The notes under the pieces were generated by a model, which saw nothing but the letters and a program-made list of their open reading frames with translations, did no database searches and was not told where the DNA came from. A stretch of 64,000 nt of DNA from Glandiceps talaboti (Eukaryota; Hemichordata; Enteropneusta; Spengelidae). Shown piece by piece: positions 1 to 11,385 of the stretch. The position numbers and the translations under genes were made by a program. The stretch is taken from the NCBI RefSeq assembly GCF_964340395.1, contig NC_135553.1, positions 16,385,001 to 16,449,000 of the forward strand, given 5' to 3'. Positions within the stretch are counted from its first letter, which is position 1, and the number at the start of each line of letters is the position of its first letter.

Positions 1-1230
1 ACTTCAGTTACTATGGTGTTGTATGGAGGAGGGCCACCCCCTTCTGATATCCTCTGGTTTGGCTGCGACGTGTGTGAATGTTCAACTGCACTTCTTCCAC
101 TTGGTTCATATTTGTGTGCGTTCAACACACGATCGTCCATATTCATTTCCAATTTACGTGGTGCCACGGTTTGAGCCTGAAGCTGAGCTTGTTGATTATC
201 ATAAATAACCGTTTCTGAACTGCCAGTCTGTAGGTTATACTGTACACACACTGAAATGCAAAACGAAAGAAATCTGTGTTAGCGACTCCAGGGGAAAATG
301 ATGGTTTTTATTTTGATAAAAATATTGCCATCCTTTTCATCTACACTTGTATACATTCTTCAGTGACAACATAAAGTGCAAAGTTAAACCACTGTCCAAA
401 TATGTGTCCCTCCATGTAAAGACCCACTTTGAATAAAGGATTAAAAATTAGGTGTGAAAAACAGTTGTCTAACATAGCTATAAGAAAAAATATGGCCCAG
501 CACAAAGAAGTGTCCAATGTAATCCTTATGGCTCTAGTGATACTACAACACTAAAGCGAGAACCTAGGATTGAAACACGACCCTTTAAAAAAGTAAAACA
601 GCGCCGAAATATACTAGAAGAGTACAATAGTGTCAATTTTAAATACATGATGCTTTCAACATCTTAAAATAATGTAGATTTACATAAAGTAATATGATCG
701 AAATATATTATATTCGCAAACAATTTTGGCAGGAAGATGCTCAACATTGAAAAGAAATGTTACTCGATAAGAGGCCTGGAAAGTTATTATGTCTGACGTC
801 ACAAGACGAATATTATTATGTGTGACGTCACAAGTCGACAGTTATTATGTCACAAGTGGAATTTCAATAATAAGTTTAATTATATTTCAAATTTCATTTC
901 TAAAGTCAACTGTTCTTAACTTTATTTATAATGGAGCCACTGTACTAATCATATGATTGACTGGTTTACTTACTTTGTAGTGGAAGAGGGCGCACCGACG
1001 GACGTCTCTGGATTTTATCTTGAGGTTTGTAGTGAATATTTTGTCGACGAATGGCCCATATAACAAGACAGATAATAACACATATTCCTAAGGCAACTAT
1101 GACCACAGGTGACCATCGTATCCAAGGTAGGTAACTTGAACCTGTAAAAGTATCCACAGTAATAAAGTTTTAGTGTGAAATCAGTTATTATTTTTTTATA
1201 TATTGAAGCACAGGGGTAACCTATTATGAC

Positions 1231-1291
<61 letters not shown>

Positions 1292-1365
1292 GCCTGTCTA
1301 CGTCTGTCTGTCCATCTATCTTTCTGTCTGTTTTGTGCATATAAGTATATACTATGCATGTGTGA

Positions 1366-1454
<89 letters not shown>

Positions 1455-1510
1455 GTTTTGGTGGTTCTGCGGTATAGAGCACTGTCTTAGTAGCATGACA
1501 CTCACCGAGT

Positions 1511-1580
<70 letters not shown>

Positions 1581-3833
1581 GTGTGTGTGTGTGTGAAACA
1601 ATACTATACAAGATAAATGTGCAATGTCACGATACATGATAGGCGTATAACACAGATGTACGTAAGTGTATAACTGAAATGAATGAATGAATGAATGGAT
1701 GGATGAATGAATGAATGAATGAATGAATGAATGAATGAATGAATGAATGAATGAATGCATGAATGAATGAATGAATGAATGAATGAATGAATGAATGAAT
1801 GAATGAATGAATGAATGAATGAATGAATGAATGAATGGATGGATGAATGAATGAATGAATGAATGAATGAATGAATGAATGAATGAATGAATGAATGAAT
1901 GAATGAATGAATTGAGAGGGGGAGGGAATAGTCTAGTTCATATCGTTACCATGTACACCTCCACTCCAACCACGTTGGCATTCAGACGAGGAAGGGAGGG
2001 ATGAATAAATACAGTATAAACAACCTGTTATTCCGGGAGTAATACTCCGACAAACGGAAACCGGATAATCAACTAAATTCATAATAAAGATATAAATAAT
2101 CATGTTGGCACGATTGGTGCATGAGTGGGCGTATTTAACTTGTTTCCATATGTGCATTATCAAATAACTCCTAGGTCAACAGTGGGTCACGGTATACACC
2201 CCTCAGGCTGATAATCTATGAAACACGACTTGACATGTTTACCTGTTACGACTGTATTGTAGTGCGATGTTTTTGAAAACGTTACTGCGGTGGTATGTTT
2301 TATCCTATTGACGTCTGGAGTAGTACTAGTCCGCGTTGTAGGTAATCTGGTCGTCGATCTACGTGTGGTTGTTACTTGTAGTTCTGTAGTCGTTGAAAAC
2401 TCTGCGAAATAAACAGAAAAGATTAAACTTAGTACTAATGACCGCCAATACACGTCAATCCTTGGCAAGAATCGTGTCCGGGAATCGTGAGACAGGCCAT
2501 TGTTTACATGTTTTAAATAGAGTAAGTCGTGATATAAAGTCTCCTGGACCAGGAACTCTTTAGCAATCATCAATGCATATGGAAGGACTCTTTCTATTTT
2601 CGTATATAAATTTATTATCACATTTTCTCGCCCAATCGTTATTTTCATTCCACCCAGCAACCATAAATCATTTTAGCATAAAATGACACATATAACGTTC
2701 ACAAATTTGGGTTGGGAGTTAACACTAGTCCGGTCATCCCCCTCTGGTGACTACCCCCAAAGTGTTGAAAGCATCCGCCTACATCTGTTCAAAAACTTAA
2801 ATCGCATTATCAACCACACCATAGCCGTAGGTGTAGTAGTTTCACATTACACTCGACTCACATTCACGTGCTTTCACTATCAACAATGCTTTGACCACAT
2901 GTATGCCATGTATGTAAAGATCTAAACGAAAGAAAAGTCGCATGAAAATTGTCAGACCAAAGTAGGCATAAATTGAATTCGTATACACTCAACCCTAAGT
3001 TTTACAAAATTGATACATTGTATATATAGACTAGAACCGCTTCCTAGAAGATAACACTTCGGCGAGTCACACGAAACATCGGACATCGAAACTTCCGTGT
3101 TTAGTGTGTTGGTGGCTGACTGTGGACTGTTAGTAAACCTTGGCTTGTCCGTGAACACTGTATTAACAATGTATGACTCATACCTATATAGTAATAAGTC
3201 AGCACTTCTCTTTATTTTATTACAGAAATCAATAAAGTCGAGGATACACAGGCGTTGATTCCAACAAAACCAGAGATACATTGTCAGAAACCAGGGTCAC
3301 ACACTAAAAAGCCGTATACGTCGTATATAAATGTAATAACTGTACAAGTACATATGATAGCTTTTGTACAGGCCATATTTATAATACAGACGAGCTTTTT
3401 CTACTTTTTTTTGTAAACATTGTTTTTGACAGCGGTCATACCGATGACTACATTTGTGTAAATCAGTTTGTAAGGTTATTGTTTATATGTGATTTCGTAA
3501 CTCTCAAGGTCGACTCTTTTTTAACACTTCAAATATTTTAATGCTGTTCTGTGACCTAAGTTTTGAGAAAACATGATCTAACTTCATTAAATTTCCTAAT
3601 TTTTTTTTCAAAACTGCATGATATAAACGTGAATGGGTTACCAGATACCTCAGACTTATTATAGTGGTTTGAGCAGATACACACCCGACAACAAACCGTC
3701 AAATTAATATATACTCACCACATGTTTCACAGCCCCGCGGTTGTCGTGATAGTTTGAGGCAAAGCGAACACGGGACACAGTCTCCAAGTCCGTTTGAAAA
3801 GAACCCCGAATCACACGCCACGTTCCAGTCCAT
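1..3833 (-). CDS. TNFRL1: single-CRD TNF-receptor-like membrane protein, 3' end cut by window edge
   Basis: Four coding exons: 3719-3833, 2243-2401, 974-1141 and 1-250 (incomplete), all joined by phase-1 GT-AG introns. Exon 1 encodes MDWNVAC followed by a TNFR-type cysteine-rich module with Cys at 7, 19, 22, 25, 35 and 38 (C-x11-C-x2-C-x2-C-x9-C-x2-C) and the family motif NGLGDC. Exon 2 is a 53-residue Thr/Ser-rich stalk. Exon 3 holds a hydrophobic segment (about WSPVVIVALGICVIICLV) followed by IRRQ, a stop-transfer signal. Exon 4 is cytoplasmic, begins after an AG acceptor at 251-252, and contains PPPY near the window edge. Start: an in-frame TAA lies eight codons before this ATG with no AG between, so no upstream signal-peptide exon can be spliced in. 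Closest relative is TNFRL2 (PCSLC.KLSRQPRGCE shared). Ligand and pathway are not known; TNFR membership rests on cysteine spacing and architecture. Confidence 0.8.
794..830. promoter_or_regulatory. Two perfect CREs in a ~30-bp tandem repeat, TNFRL1 intron 3
   Basis: TGACGTCA at 794-801 and at 823-830, each inside a repeated TTATTATGT..GACGTCACAAG unit; a third, decayed unit follows at 841-857 (TTATTATGTCACAAG). Confidence 0.35.
1229..1328. repeat. CTGT tetranucleotide array
   Basis: Pure for about 65 bp, then degraded. Lies in TNFRL1 intron 2. Confidence 0.95.
1367..1594. repeat. Two TA/TG compound microsatellites
   Basis: TA runs at 1367-1412 and 1512-1577, each followed by TG repeats, in TNFRL1 intron 2. 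Confidence 0.95.
1677..1911. repeat. GAAT tetranucleotide array
   Basis: About 58 units with paired GGAT variants near both ends (about 1697 and 1837), suggesting internal duplication. Confidence 0.95.
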
Positions 3834-5276
3834 TACAATGTAGAATAATTGTGGTTAATATAAATGATACCAGCAGTAGAGCACAAGAACAAGTGAAACT
3901 TTGAAACATCAGCTAGATGTAAACTAATCGGTAAAAATAGCTTTGATAATTCTGGAATGCTATGAGTCAACAACAATAAAGAAGCGGAAATAGTTGATGA
4001 TAATGGGTTGGGAAATCCTATATAGCACATGATGTAAGAAGGCTATTTATAGACACAGATACGTGCCATGCCACGGTTACCATGACCTCAGGCGCTAGTG
4101 AAGTTCTCAGAGCACCACGGCGGCAATATTAAAGGCCGTCAGTCAGGCCGAATAGAGAACAAACAGAGTTGAGAAGTTCTCTATGATCTAGCAACTTCGA
4201 ACACACGGCTGTGACCATGATCACCGCTCTACAGTACGTACAGTATAACAATTATTTATTTATAATATGAGTCTGTGTACTCAGTGTGTGTACTAATTGT
4301 ACCCGGAGTTGTACCATGCGGATATTTGGAGACCTCCAGCGTCTATAGTATATGTTCGGTTATGTACACTGCACCCATGATATGGTTATAACTTTGCGTG
4401 AACAGACCATTCTCGCAAACCAGAACCGTTACTTCTTCCGCGACACTGCAAAATTCGTGTTAGATGGTGCCGTAAAAGAGGCTATGGTTTAGACGATGGC
4501 TGTTTACGGCGCTGAATGATTGACTCTCAGATAACCCGTCTTCTTCGCTTTGTAATCACTCTCCACTGGTATGTAACTATATGTAAGCTTATGACATGTA
4601 GGGTATTCTGCTATACTGCGTTGTAACGATGTGTATCTGAATAAGACGAGTGTCACAGGAAGCGGATTGAAACATGATGTCACCTCGTATGTTTTCGCAA
4701 TAGACCGTCCCTCCAGAGACTCGTTAATACCTCAGACCACTATATTGTCTACAGTGGTCTGAGTTCATACTGAGGTCACGGTTACTTTGAAACAAACCAT
4801 GGAGGTAGAATCACGGTCGTTTTTACATGTACCTCGACTCCACGTTACCATAACATACACACAAAAACAAGGCACGGATTTAATTTGAAATATACATATA
4901 AAATACATGTACAATGTATCAACACTTGTAAATAATTATACGTTGTGCATTGGTATCCATGGGACAACACAGCATTGCATTGTAAATGTCCAAACAACAT
5001 CGATATCAATGTGTTTCTTTACAGCAAGTACAACTGAAGTAAATCCTTCACTCTGACTGTTACAAATCACAAGTGTGCCAAACTTGTTGTTCACTTCTCT
5101 TTGTCGTAAAAAGAAAAAAAAACCCACAAAGTTCAAACTATGTGCATTCTGTGCATGCGGTCGTCGCAGTCTACCAGGCTACAGAAGTCAACAACAAGTT
5201 TGGCCACTCTTGTGCTTTTGTTTTGCAGACCAGCTTATAAGTTATAGGCTCTTAGCCTTACCCAGCTCAGTGTTAT

Positions 5277-5512
5277 GATGTGATCATGTGATGTGATATG
5301 ATATGATATGATATGATGTGATGTGATGTGATGTGATGTGGTGTGGTGTGGTGTGGTGTGGTGTGGTGTGGTGTGGTGTGATGTGATGTGATGTGATGTG
5401 ATGTGATGTGATGTGATATATGATATGATATGATATGATATGATATGATATGATATGATATGATATGATATGATATGATATGATATATGATATGATATGA
5501 TATGATATGATA
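5277..5512. repeat. Layered pentanucleotide array (TGATA, TGATG, TGGTG)
   Basis: Variant blocks run TGATA, TGATG, TGGTG, TGATG, TGATA in order, forming a nearly symmetric arrangement around position 5365. Confidence 0.95.
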
Positions 5513-5942
5513 CATTCTCAAGATTCTAAATCAGTCGCTATCGTTTCGAAACAACGGCTTAATGTTGACGTTTCGTACAATATAAAAGTTTATAATGTGC
5601 GTGACTGTTAGAATGTGTATCACTATCACCATGTCACACGGTGTTAGCAGTCCACATTTTAAATACGGAGTGGGGGCACACACACACACAATTGTGTTGG
5701 ACCAATACACACATCAACCAAAGTCAGTGGAAGTGTTGGTAAAATATGACCCACACAACCCCATTCACATTGATTCAACATCTACACTTTCATAATATCA
5801 AATCAATCCAGTAATACAATAAAGAAAAGAAACTTATTTACTAACAAAACCAAGCGTATGTAATTTTAATGAAGCCAGGGAAATCAATATTTTTCAAGTA
5901 ATGTAATTTTACCTTCCGCAAAGTATGGTTATGATATGCTTT

Positions 5943-5944
5943 TA

Positions 5945-6013
<69 letters not shown>
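5943..6013. repeat. CTGT array
   Basis: About 17 near-perfect units. Confidence 0.95.
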
Positions 6014-6138
6014 GTCTCTCTCTCTCCGTCCGTCTTTACCAATTTACCATTCAATTATTAATAAGTACATCATGTATGATAGCTATATATATCTCAAAAT
6101 TTAGCTTTCTCTTAGAATTTTGCTTTCCACTAAATTTC

Positions 6139-6441
6139 ATGCACGCACACACACACACATAAATAAATGCATGCACGCACGCACGCACACATACCAACAC
6201 ACACGTATACATACGCGCGCGCACACACACACACGTACGTACGTACGTACGTACATACATACATACATACACACACATACATACATACATACACACACAT
6301 ACATACATACATACATACATACATACATACATACACATACACACACATACATACATACATACATACATACATACATACATACATACATACATACATACAT
6401 ACATACATACATACATACATACAACATGTACATACATACAT

Positions 6442-6494
<53 letters not shown>
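6139..6494. repeat. Compound CACG/CATA/CA microsatellite
   Basis: Blocks of CGTA, CATA and CA repeats. It generates long spurious open frames on both strands. Confidence 0.95.
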
Positions 6495-6495
<1 letters not shown>

Positions 6496-7041
6496 GACTC
6501 TGTTCAACTCTTATTTTCAAAGACTCCACAGCCGTTTAATGTTTCCAACTTCTAACGTTTTAATACCAATGAGGTATGAATTTCGTCGTTTGCGTAAACC
6601 ATAGCTAGAAAGCATTTGTAAATTCTCGTAACGATTTTGTTGTCAAGTTTGTTTACTTGGTCATACAAGTTACAGGAAACAAGGCTTTAAAGTACGATTT
6701 CCAATAAATATATTTCCTTATTCTACGGATGTGGCGATAACCTGTCCTACAATATAATTAGAGTAATAATATTAATGACACGTGGATATACAGATATATG
6801 CAATCCTTGTATAATACTACCGACGTTTGATATACATTTTTTTTTTGTCACATGTTCTCGGCGACGCATGAAGGTTCTGAGGAAGTTTTTAAATTCAAAC
6901 TTAGATGTCAATGCAGCTGTATTTCAATATACCACGATCGTACGAATTGGTGAGTGGAATGCGGAGGATACAGCTAGCTTGTCATCACTCATGCGAGACT
7001 ATTTTAGTATTTAGTTGTGGTCAGATATGCTATCATCTGGC

Positions 7042-7645
7042 TCACACGGAAGTCTCTGTGAGCCCTTCACGATCACGTAATTCAGATCTGTGCTGTCCTC
7101 GGGAACAGGACAAATTGTTCCTTCCGGATGGTAGTGTCTTACACGGACCTCTGTCTCCATCCCTTGACACTTTGACACAGCAACTTGACTTTTCACCATC
7201 TTGGGGATTGACAGATGTTTGATCGTGACGGACCTCTGATCCATTGTCGACATTTGTGACAGCACTAGCGACGCTTAGCGGTGGTACTTTACTTTCCTTC
7301 GTTTTACCTGGTTCAAACCGCTCTGTGCACGCGGGTGTTTCGGCTAGATTCCAGATGTAAGCATCTGTCATTTGTGCCATTGGATTATACTGGTAGTAAT
7401 CTGGAAATTGATGAAAAGTGAGATCACAATAATTAATGACAGTCTTTATCACATTAGTCAAAGGCACAGAATCGTGTTGAGCTTTTACATTCGTAACGTG
7501 TTACTTTCCAGTAATAGTAGAAATAATTCCACCATAGATCCTACATAATACGCCTGTTGGTGTCATATAGCCTTTGTTTTGTTTGTTTGTTTGTTTGTTT
7601 GTTTATTTGTATGTATGTATGTATGTATGTATGTATGTATGTATG

Positions 7646-7679
<34 letters not shown>

Positions 7680-9841
7680 TGTGTGTGTGTGTGCGTGTGT
7701 GTGTGTGTGTGTTATTTGTTTGCTTTTAGTCTTTCTCTAGGATTATCACATAGCGAAACTATCGTTTTCTGTGAAAACCATTGGTACATAAAACTCCTCA
7801 CAAAATCGGCTTTATTTCCACCGGTGGGGTGGGTGGGGAGGGGGGTAGGTGTTAACGCCCACAGAAAAATATACGGGTATGTACCTTCACTTTTTCACAA
7901 GAAAAAGTGTGGGTCGACTTTCCATCTAAAATGAAATTACCTAATCAGGATGTCAATTTCATGGTAAACGTCTTCATGCTTTAGAAAATTAATACTATAC
8001 CGGATTATTGTTATTGAAAATCCCTAACAATGGGTCTGATTTTGAAATTTATACATGGGTTGAAGTGGGCAGGACACCCGTCTGAAATTTGGGAAATATC
8101 CCCCCCCCCCCCCGGATTGTCTAGAGCATATGTAACGGCTATCCCCTTTATTTGTGCGCCCTCGAAAAAAAAATGTTGGAATTTAAAGACTTACTTTGTT
8201 TTTGTAGCCCATGCCCCACACGTACGGCTTCTTCACATCTTTCGATTGCATAATAACGTCTGCGGTCTTTCTTGCCACATTTGTAACATATGATACCAAT
8301 AATAGTAGCACATAATATGATTACAAAGATAACAACGGCCAGTGTCAATGGAAGGCATGGAAAGCACCAGTTTATAACTCCTGCGAGGGGAAAAGGGAAA
8401 ATTATTCTAATATTATTAAGTTTATCCTTATGTGTTATCTACATGTCTGTATCGTGTGATTGTTGTAAGAGTGACACGACAATTGAGATTAATATTGTGG
8501 ATCACCCAAAATTTGATAGCAAGTTAATAGCAGCCCGGGCCTAGTAATCAACGTAAGTCTATTATAGGCAGAAACTAATCTGAATGTATGTTACCATTTA
8601 ACATTCTATATACCTATTTCGATTTAATTTTGATTTTCCACTTTGAAACAAAACAAAAATAAGGAAAGATATATGATATGCAAATCTATTTTCTCCCCCC
8701 CCCCTACATTTCAGATTGGTTGTCATGTGATATTGGAGATTGTGGTAATTATCATTCCCGAGGAAATGGTAGCAAAACAAAGTGTCGAAAATTGTGCACA
8801 AATTTCTACTGATGTGTTTGTGGCCGCTCCCTTATCAATATTAATATCAATCTAATCTTTTGCATTTTTGTCGGAAATCGACGAAAAACAAATGACATCG
8901 CTTTACCTTGAAATACAGTCTCATGTTGTACAGCTTCAGTTGCACCGTCAGTCGTCGTGGTCGTTGGTGGCGTCCCAGTAATTGGCCGGCCAACCCTTGG
9001 TGTAGAGTTGTCAGTGGTTGAGCTACTTACTAGAAGTAAACCAGTTGTTGAAATCTCGTCTGAAGGGACAAAAATAAGCCAGTGTTGTCAAGTAGATCAG
9101 TTACCAAAAATAACTTTTATGTGGATAATTTGCATATCCAGGGTCTAGAATAAACCCGTGGGATAAAATCTTTCTGGTTTAAGACATATTTCTCTCCAAG
9201 GGCATTCCCCCGAGATGTTTCATTGTTTAATGTCATTGCTTGAAATAGATGGGTAATAACCCAATGTTCGGTCAAATAGTTTAGTAATGTTATATTCGCT
9301 CTAAAAAATTGCCAATATTTTGTTTCGAGCTCACCAAGTGTCAATTACATCTTAAGACCAGATACATTTTGAAACTTGCGCTGTGTAAGTTTGTTTTATT
9401 TATTTTCGGCCTTCAATCTTCTTCGAAAGTCTTGGTTTTTACTAAGTTGCTCTCTGATCAACATGATAGATTTACTGCAAACGCAAAAATAATTTTCAAC
9501 ACAACTGATAGCTGTGACACCACACAGTACGCTTATTTAATAGTACAAAAGGAGCTCAATTGAATTTATCGTTATTCTAGCAGAAATTGTCATGTGTTGT
9601 TATACACAATTTTATGATCTCGCGGTGCATACGTGTAATTTGACAAAGCGGCCGCGGGGTTTCGTGCTAAATAGAAAGCCTTTTGCAATATGATAATATT
9701 GTGTTTCGATGCATACTTACTACATTCTTCACATCCTCTTGGTTGCCTGGACAACTTTTTACATAAAGAGCAAGGACTGCAGTTGCCTAAACCATTGGAA
9801 AAATAACCTGTCTCACATGCCATATTCCAGTTACCCATCAT
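7042..9841 (-). CDS. TNFRL2: single-CRD TNF-receptor-like membrane protein
   Basis: Exons 9721-9841, 8907-9059, 8195-8380 and 7042-7400, phase-1 introns throughout; total 819 bp, 272 residues. The CRD has Cys 9, 21, 24, 27, 37 and 40 with SNGLGNC. The 51-residue stalk is Thr-rich (PPTTTTTDG) with an N-glycosylation sequon NST. The membrane segment LPLTLAVVIFVIILCATIIG is followed by KCGKKDRRR. The tail (about 120 residues) begins NYYQYNPM, resembling the VQYNLQ start of the TNFRL1 tail, and carries DQTSVNPQDGEKSSCC and CKTLPS, which match the tails of TNFRL5 and TNFRL4. It ends TETSV, a possible class I PDZ ligand. Two adjacent ATGs (9841 and 9838) are possible; the second has the better context. 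A second open frame on the same strand runs to 7011, but paralog similarity supports the frame given. Likely a plasma-membrane receptor; ligand unknown. Confidence 0.82.
7577..7711. repeat. TTTG/TATG/TG compound microsatellite
   Basis: Consecutive TTTG, TATG and TG blocks just upstream of the TNFRL2 tail exon, in intron 3. Confidence 0.95.
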
Positions 9842-10006
9842 TAACAAGGACAATTGTTGCGTTCGAAGAAAATACAGAATCTACCGAGTGGTTGTTGACG
9901 GGATCTCAACACACAACATTCTGGCCCAAAATAGATGTTACCTAAACCTTTATTCGGCGTTAAACATATCAACACAATCGTTTGTAATCTACGTACACAG
10001 TTGATT

Positions 10007-10016
10007 GGAAACCCCC
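10007..10016 (-). promoter_or_regulatory. Consensus NF-kB site upstream of TNFRL2
   Basis: Reads GGGGGTTTCC on the minus strand, fitting GGGRNWYYCC, 166 bp before the TNFRL2 start. The transcription start is not mapped, so promoter function is inferred. Confidence 0.4.
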
Positions 10017-10219
10017 GAATACCAAAATTGTCGTCACAAAGCACCTGTCACTCAGAGGTCTATCAATGCACACGTGATCAAGTACAGATTAAAAGTAAAT
10101 GTTCATAACGAAATGAATTGTCTCCTGCATAGCAAGTAATTACATGGAATAAATGGTGTAGTCATGGTATCGTGTTCTCCTGATGGTACAACTTTTATTT
10201 GGAAGATTCTCGATCACTG

Positions 10220-10232
10220 TGTGCGTGTGTGT

Positions 10233-10287
<55 letters not shown>

Positions 10288-10297
10288 TGTGTGTGTA
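10220..10297. repeat. TG repeat
   Basis: About 39 dinucleotide units with few interruptions, adjoining the ELSLFEI-type repeat. Confidence 0.95.
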
Positions 10298-10319
10298 ATA
10301 CATTTGTATACAATCGCAA

Positions 10320-10412
10320 ACCATACATTTCTAACCCAAATATTTCGAAGAGACTGAGCTCCTTTTCATTGCGATCGGCAAGTCCTGTCACACTATAAAA
10401 TGCTGAAGACAT
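10320..10412 (-). repeat. Dispersed repeat fragment (ELSLFEI type), copy 1
   Basis: Shares GGAGCTCAGTCTCTTCGAAA and flanking bases with 18196-18290, and both translate in the same relative frame (KELSLFEIFGLEMYG against EELSLFEILGSELYG). Bordered by a CA/TG repeat. Probably a transposon-derived fragment. Confidence 0.5.
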
Positions 10413-11093
10413 GTCATGCTCTTGTCTTGAATGTAAAGTTCGGCAGGCTGTTGAATATTGGGTAACTGCTGGTTGTTTTCTATTTATACCAAAGTGTATA
10501 TACTCTCTCTATATATAATTGCATAGTTCCATCGTCTTTGGCAGAAGTCTGCCTAGGGGTTTAGTTTTCCTCACTTCTTATCACTCTGTGTAGTCTAAGA
10601 ATTGCACAACGGATCTATCATTGTAGTGAAGTTAATGAGTTACATCATTCGGAGTAATCGCTCTCATAGCAAAGAATCATATTCATTTTATATAGAAAAA
10701 TAAGAATGGCGTCATTCATATATCCCTTGTAAGAGAAATTACAGAGACGGCATTCCGTCATGTTAAATACAAATAGAAGGCACTATATGTAATTAAAACA
10801 CTAAAACAAGTAGGCAAAAATATTGGAAATATGCACAGTACAAATAATGAAATCTCCGAACACGGTGGACTAATCCTTGCTTTAAAACATTAACTTGGTG
10901 GGATTTATCGGGTTTCATACAGGGAAGTAAACCAAAATCAAAATCAAGATGTATGCTTTATCTTTACTTATACCTTAGGAATCACAACACAACTACCGTA
11001 ACCAAATTCGTTTTTGCTCACAATGGTCGTTTTTAATTTTCTACATTCTTTGGGATGTTTTCTTTTGTTAAATTTATTAACCGATCTGTGTCT

Positions 11094-11220
<127 letters not shown>

Positions 11221-11385
11221 TGTTATCCACCCTCTTACACTTGTGTTACAATCCGTAAAAGTAGGGACTCGCCAGCCTCCGTCATTAGAGCATATTTGAT
11301 ACCGTGATAGCTCGATATGTACACCAGTAATCTAAAGCACTGCACACGAGAGCACTTCTGGCTGTGATTAGGTTGGCTTCTCTCA

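Larger units (their letters stand above)
3834..7041. other. Intergenic region between TNFRL1 and TNFRL2
   Basis: No coding exon is recognised. It holds the presumed TNFRL1 promoter (TATATAG at 4017-4023 on the minus strand beside a one-mismatch NF-kB site at 4010-4019), a pentanucleotide array (5277-5512), a CTGT array (5943-6013) and a CATA/CA array (6121-6494). Open frames here are microsatellite translations. Confidence 0.7.

Noticed and set aside
3050-3172. Possible extra stalk exon in TNFRL1 intron 1 (FTDKPRFTNSPQ)
   Set aside because: It has an acceptable acceptor and the right phase, but no good donor, and no paralog has an exon there.
6051-6604. Long open frames rich in Cys-Val-Tyr or His-Thr
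   Set aside because: They are translations of CA/CATA microsatellites; the same holds for similar frames at 1224, 15242, 19580, 21741, 26010, 33834, 43612 and 44919.
7011-7265. A second open frame overlapping the TNFRL2 tail, ending SISDHN
   Set aside because: The frame set by the phase-1 acceptor matches the tails of TNFRL4 and TNFRL5 (PQDG, CC, TLPS); the other frame shows only weak resemblance to TNFRL1. A small intron switching frames is possible but not supported.
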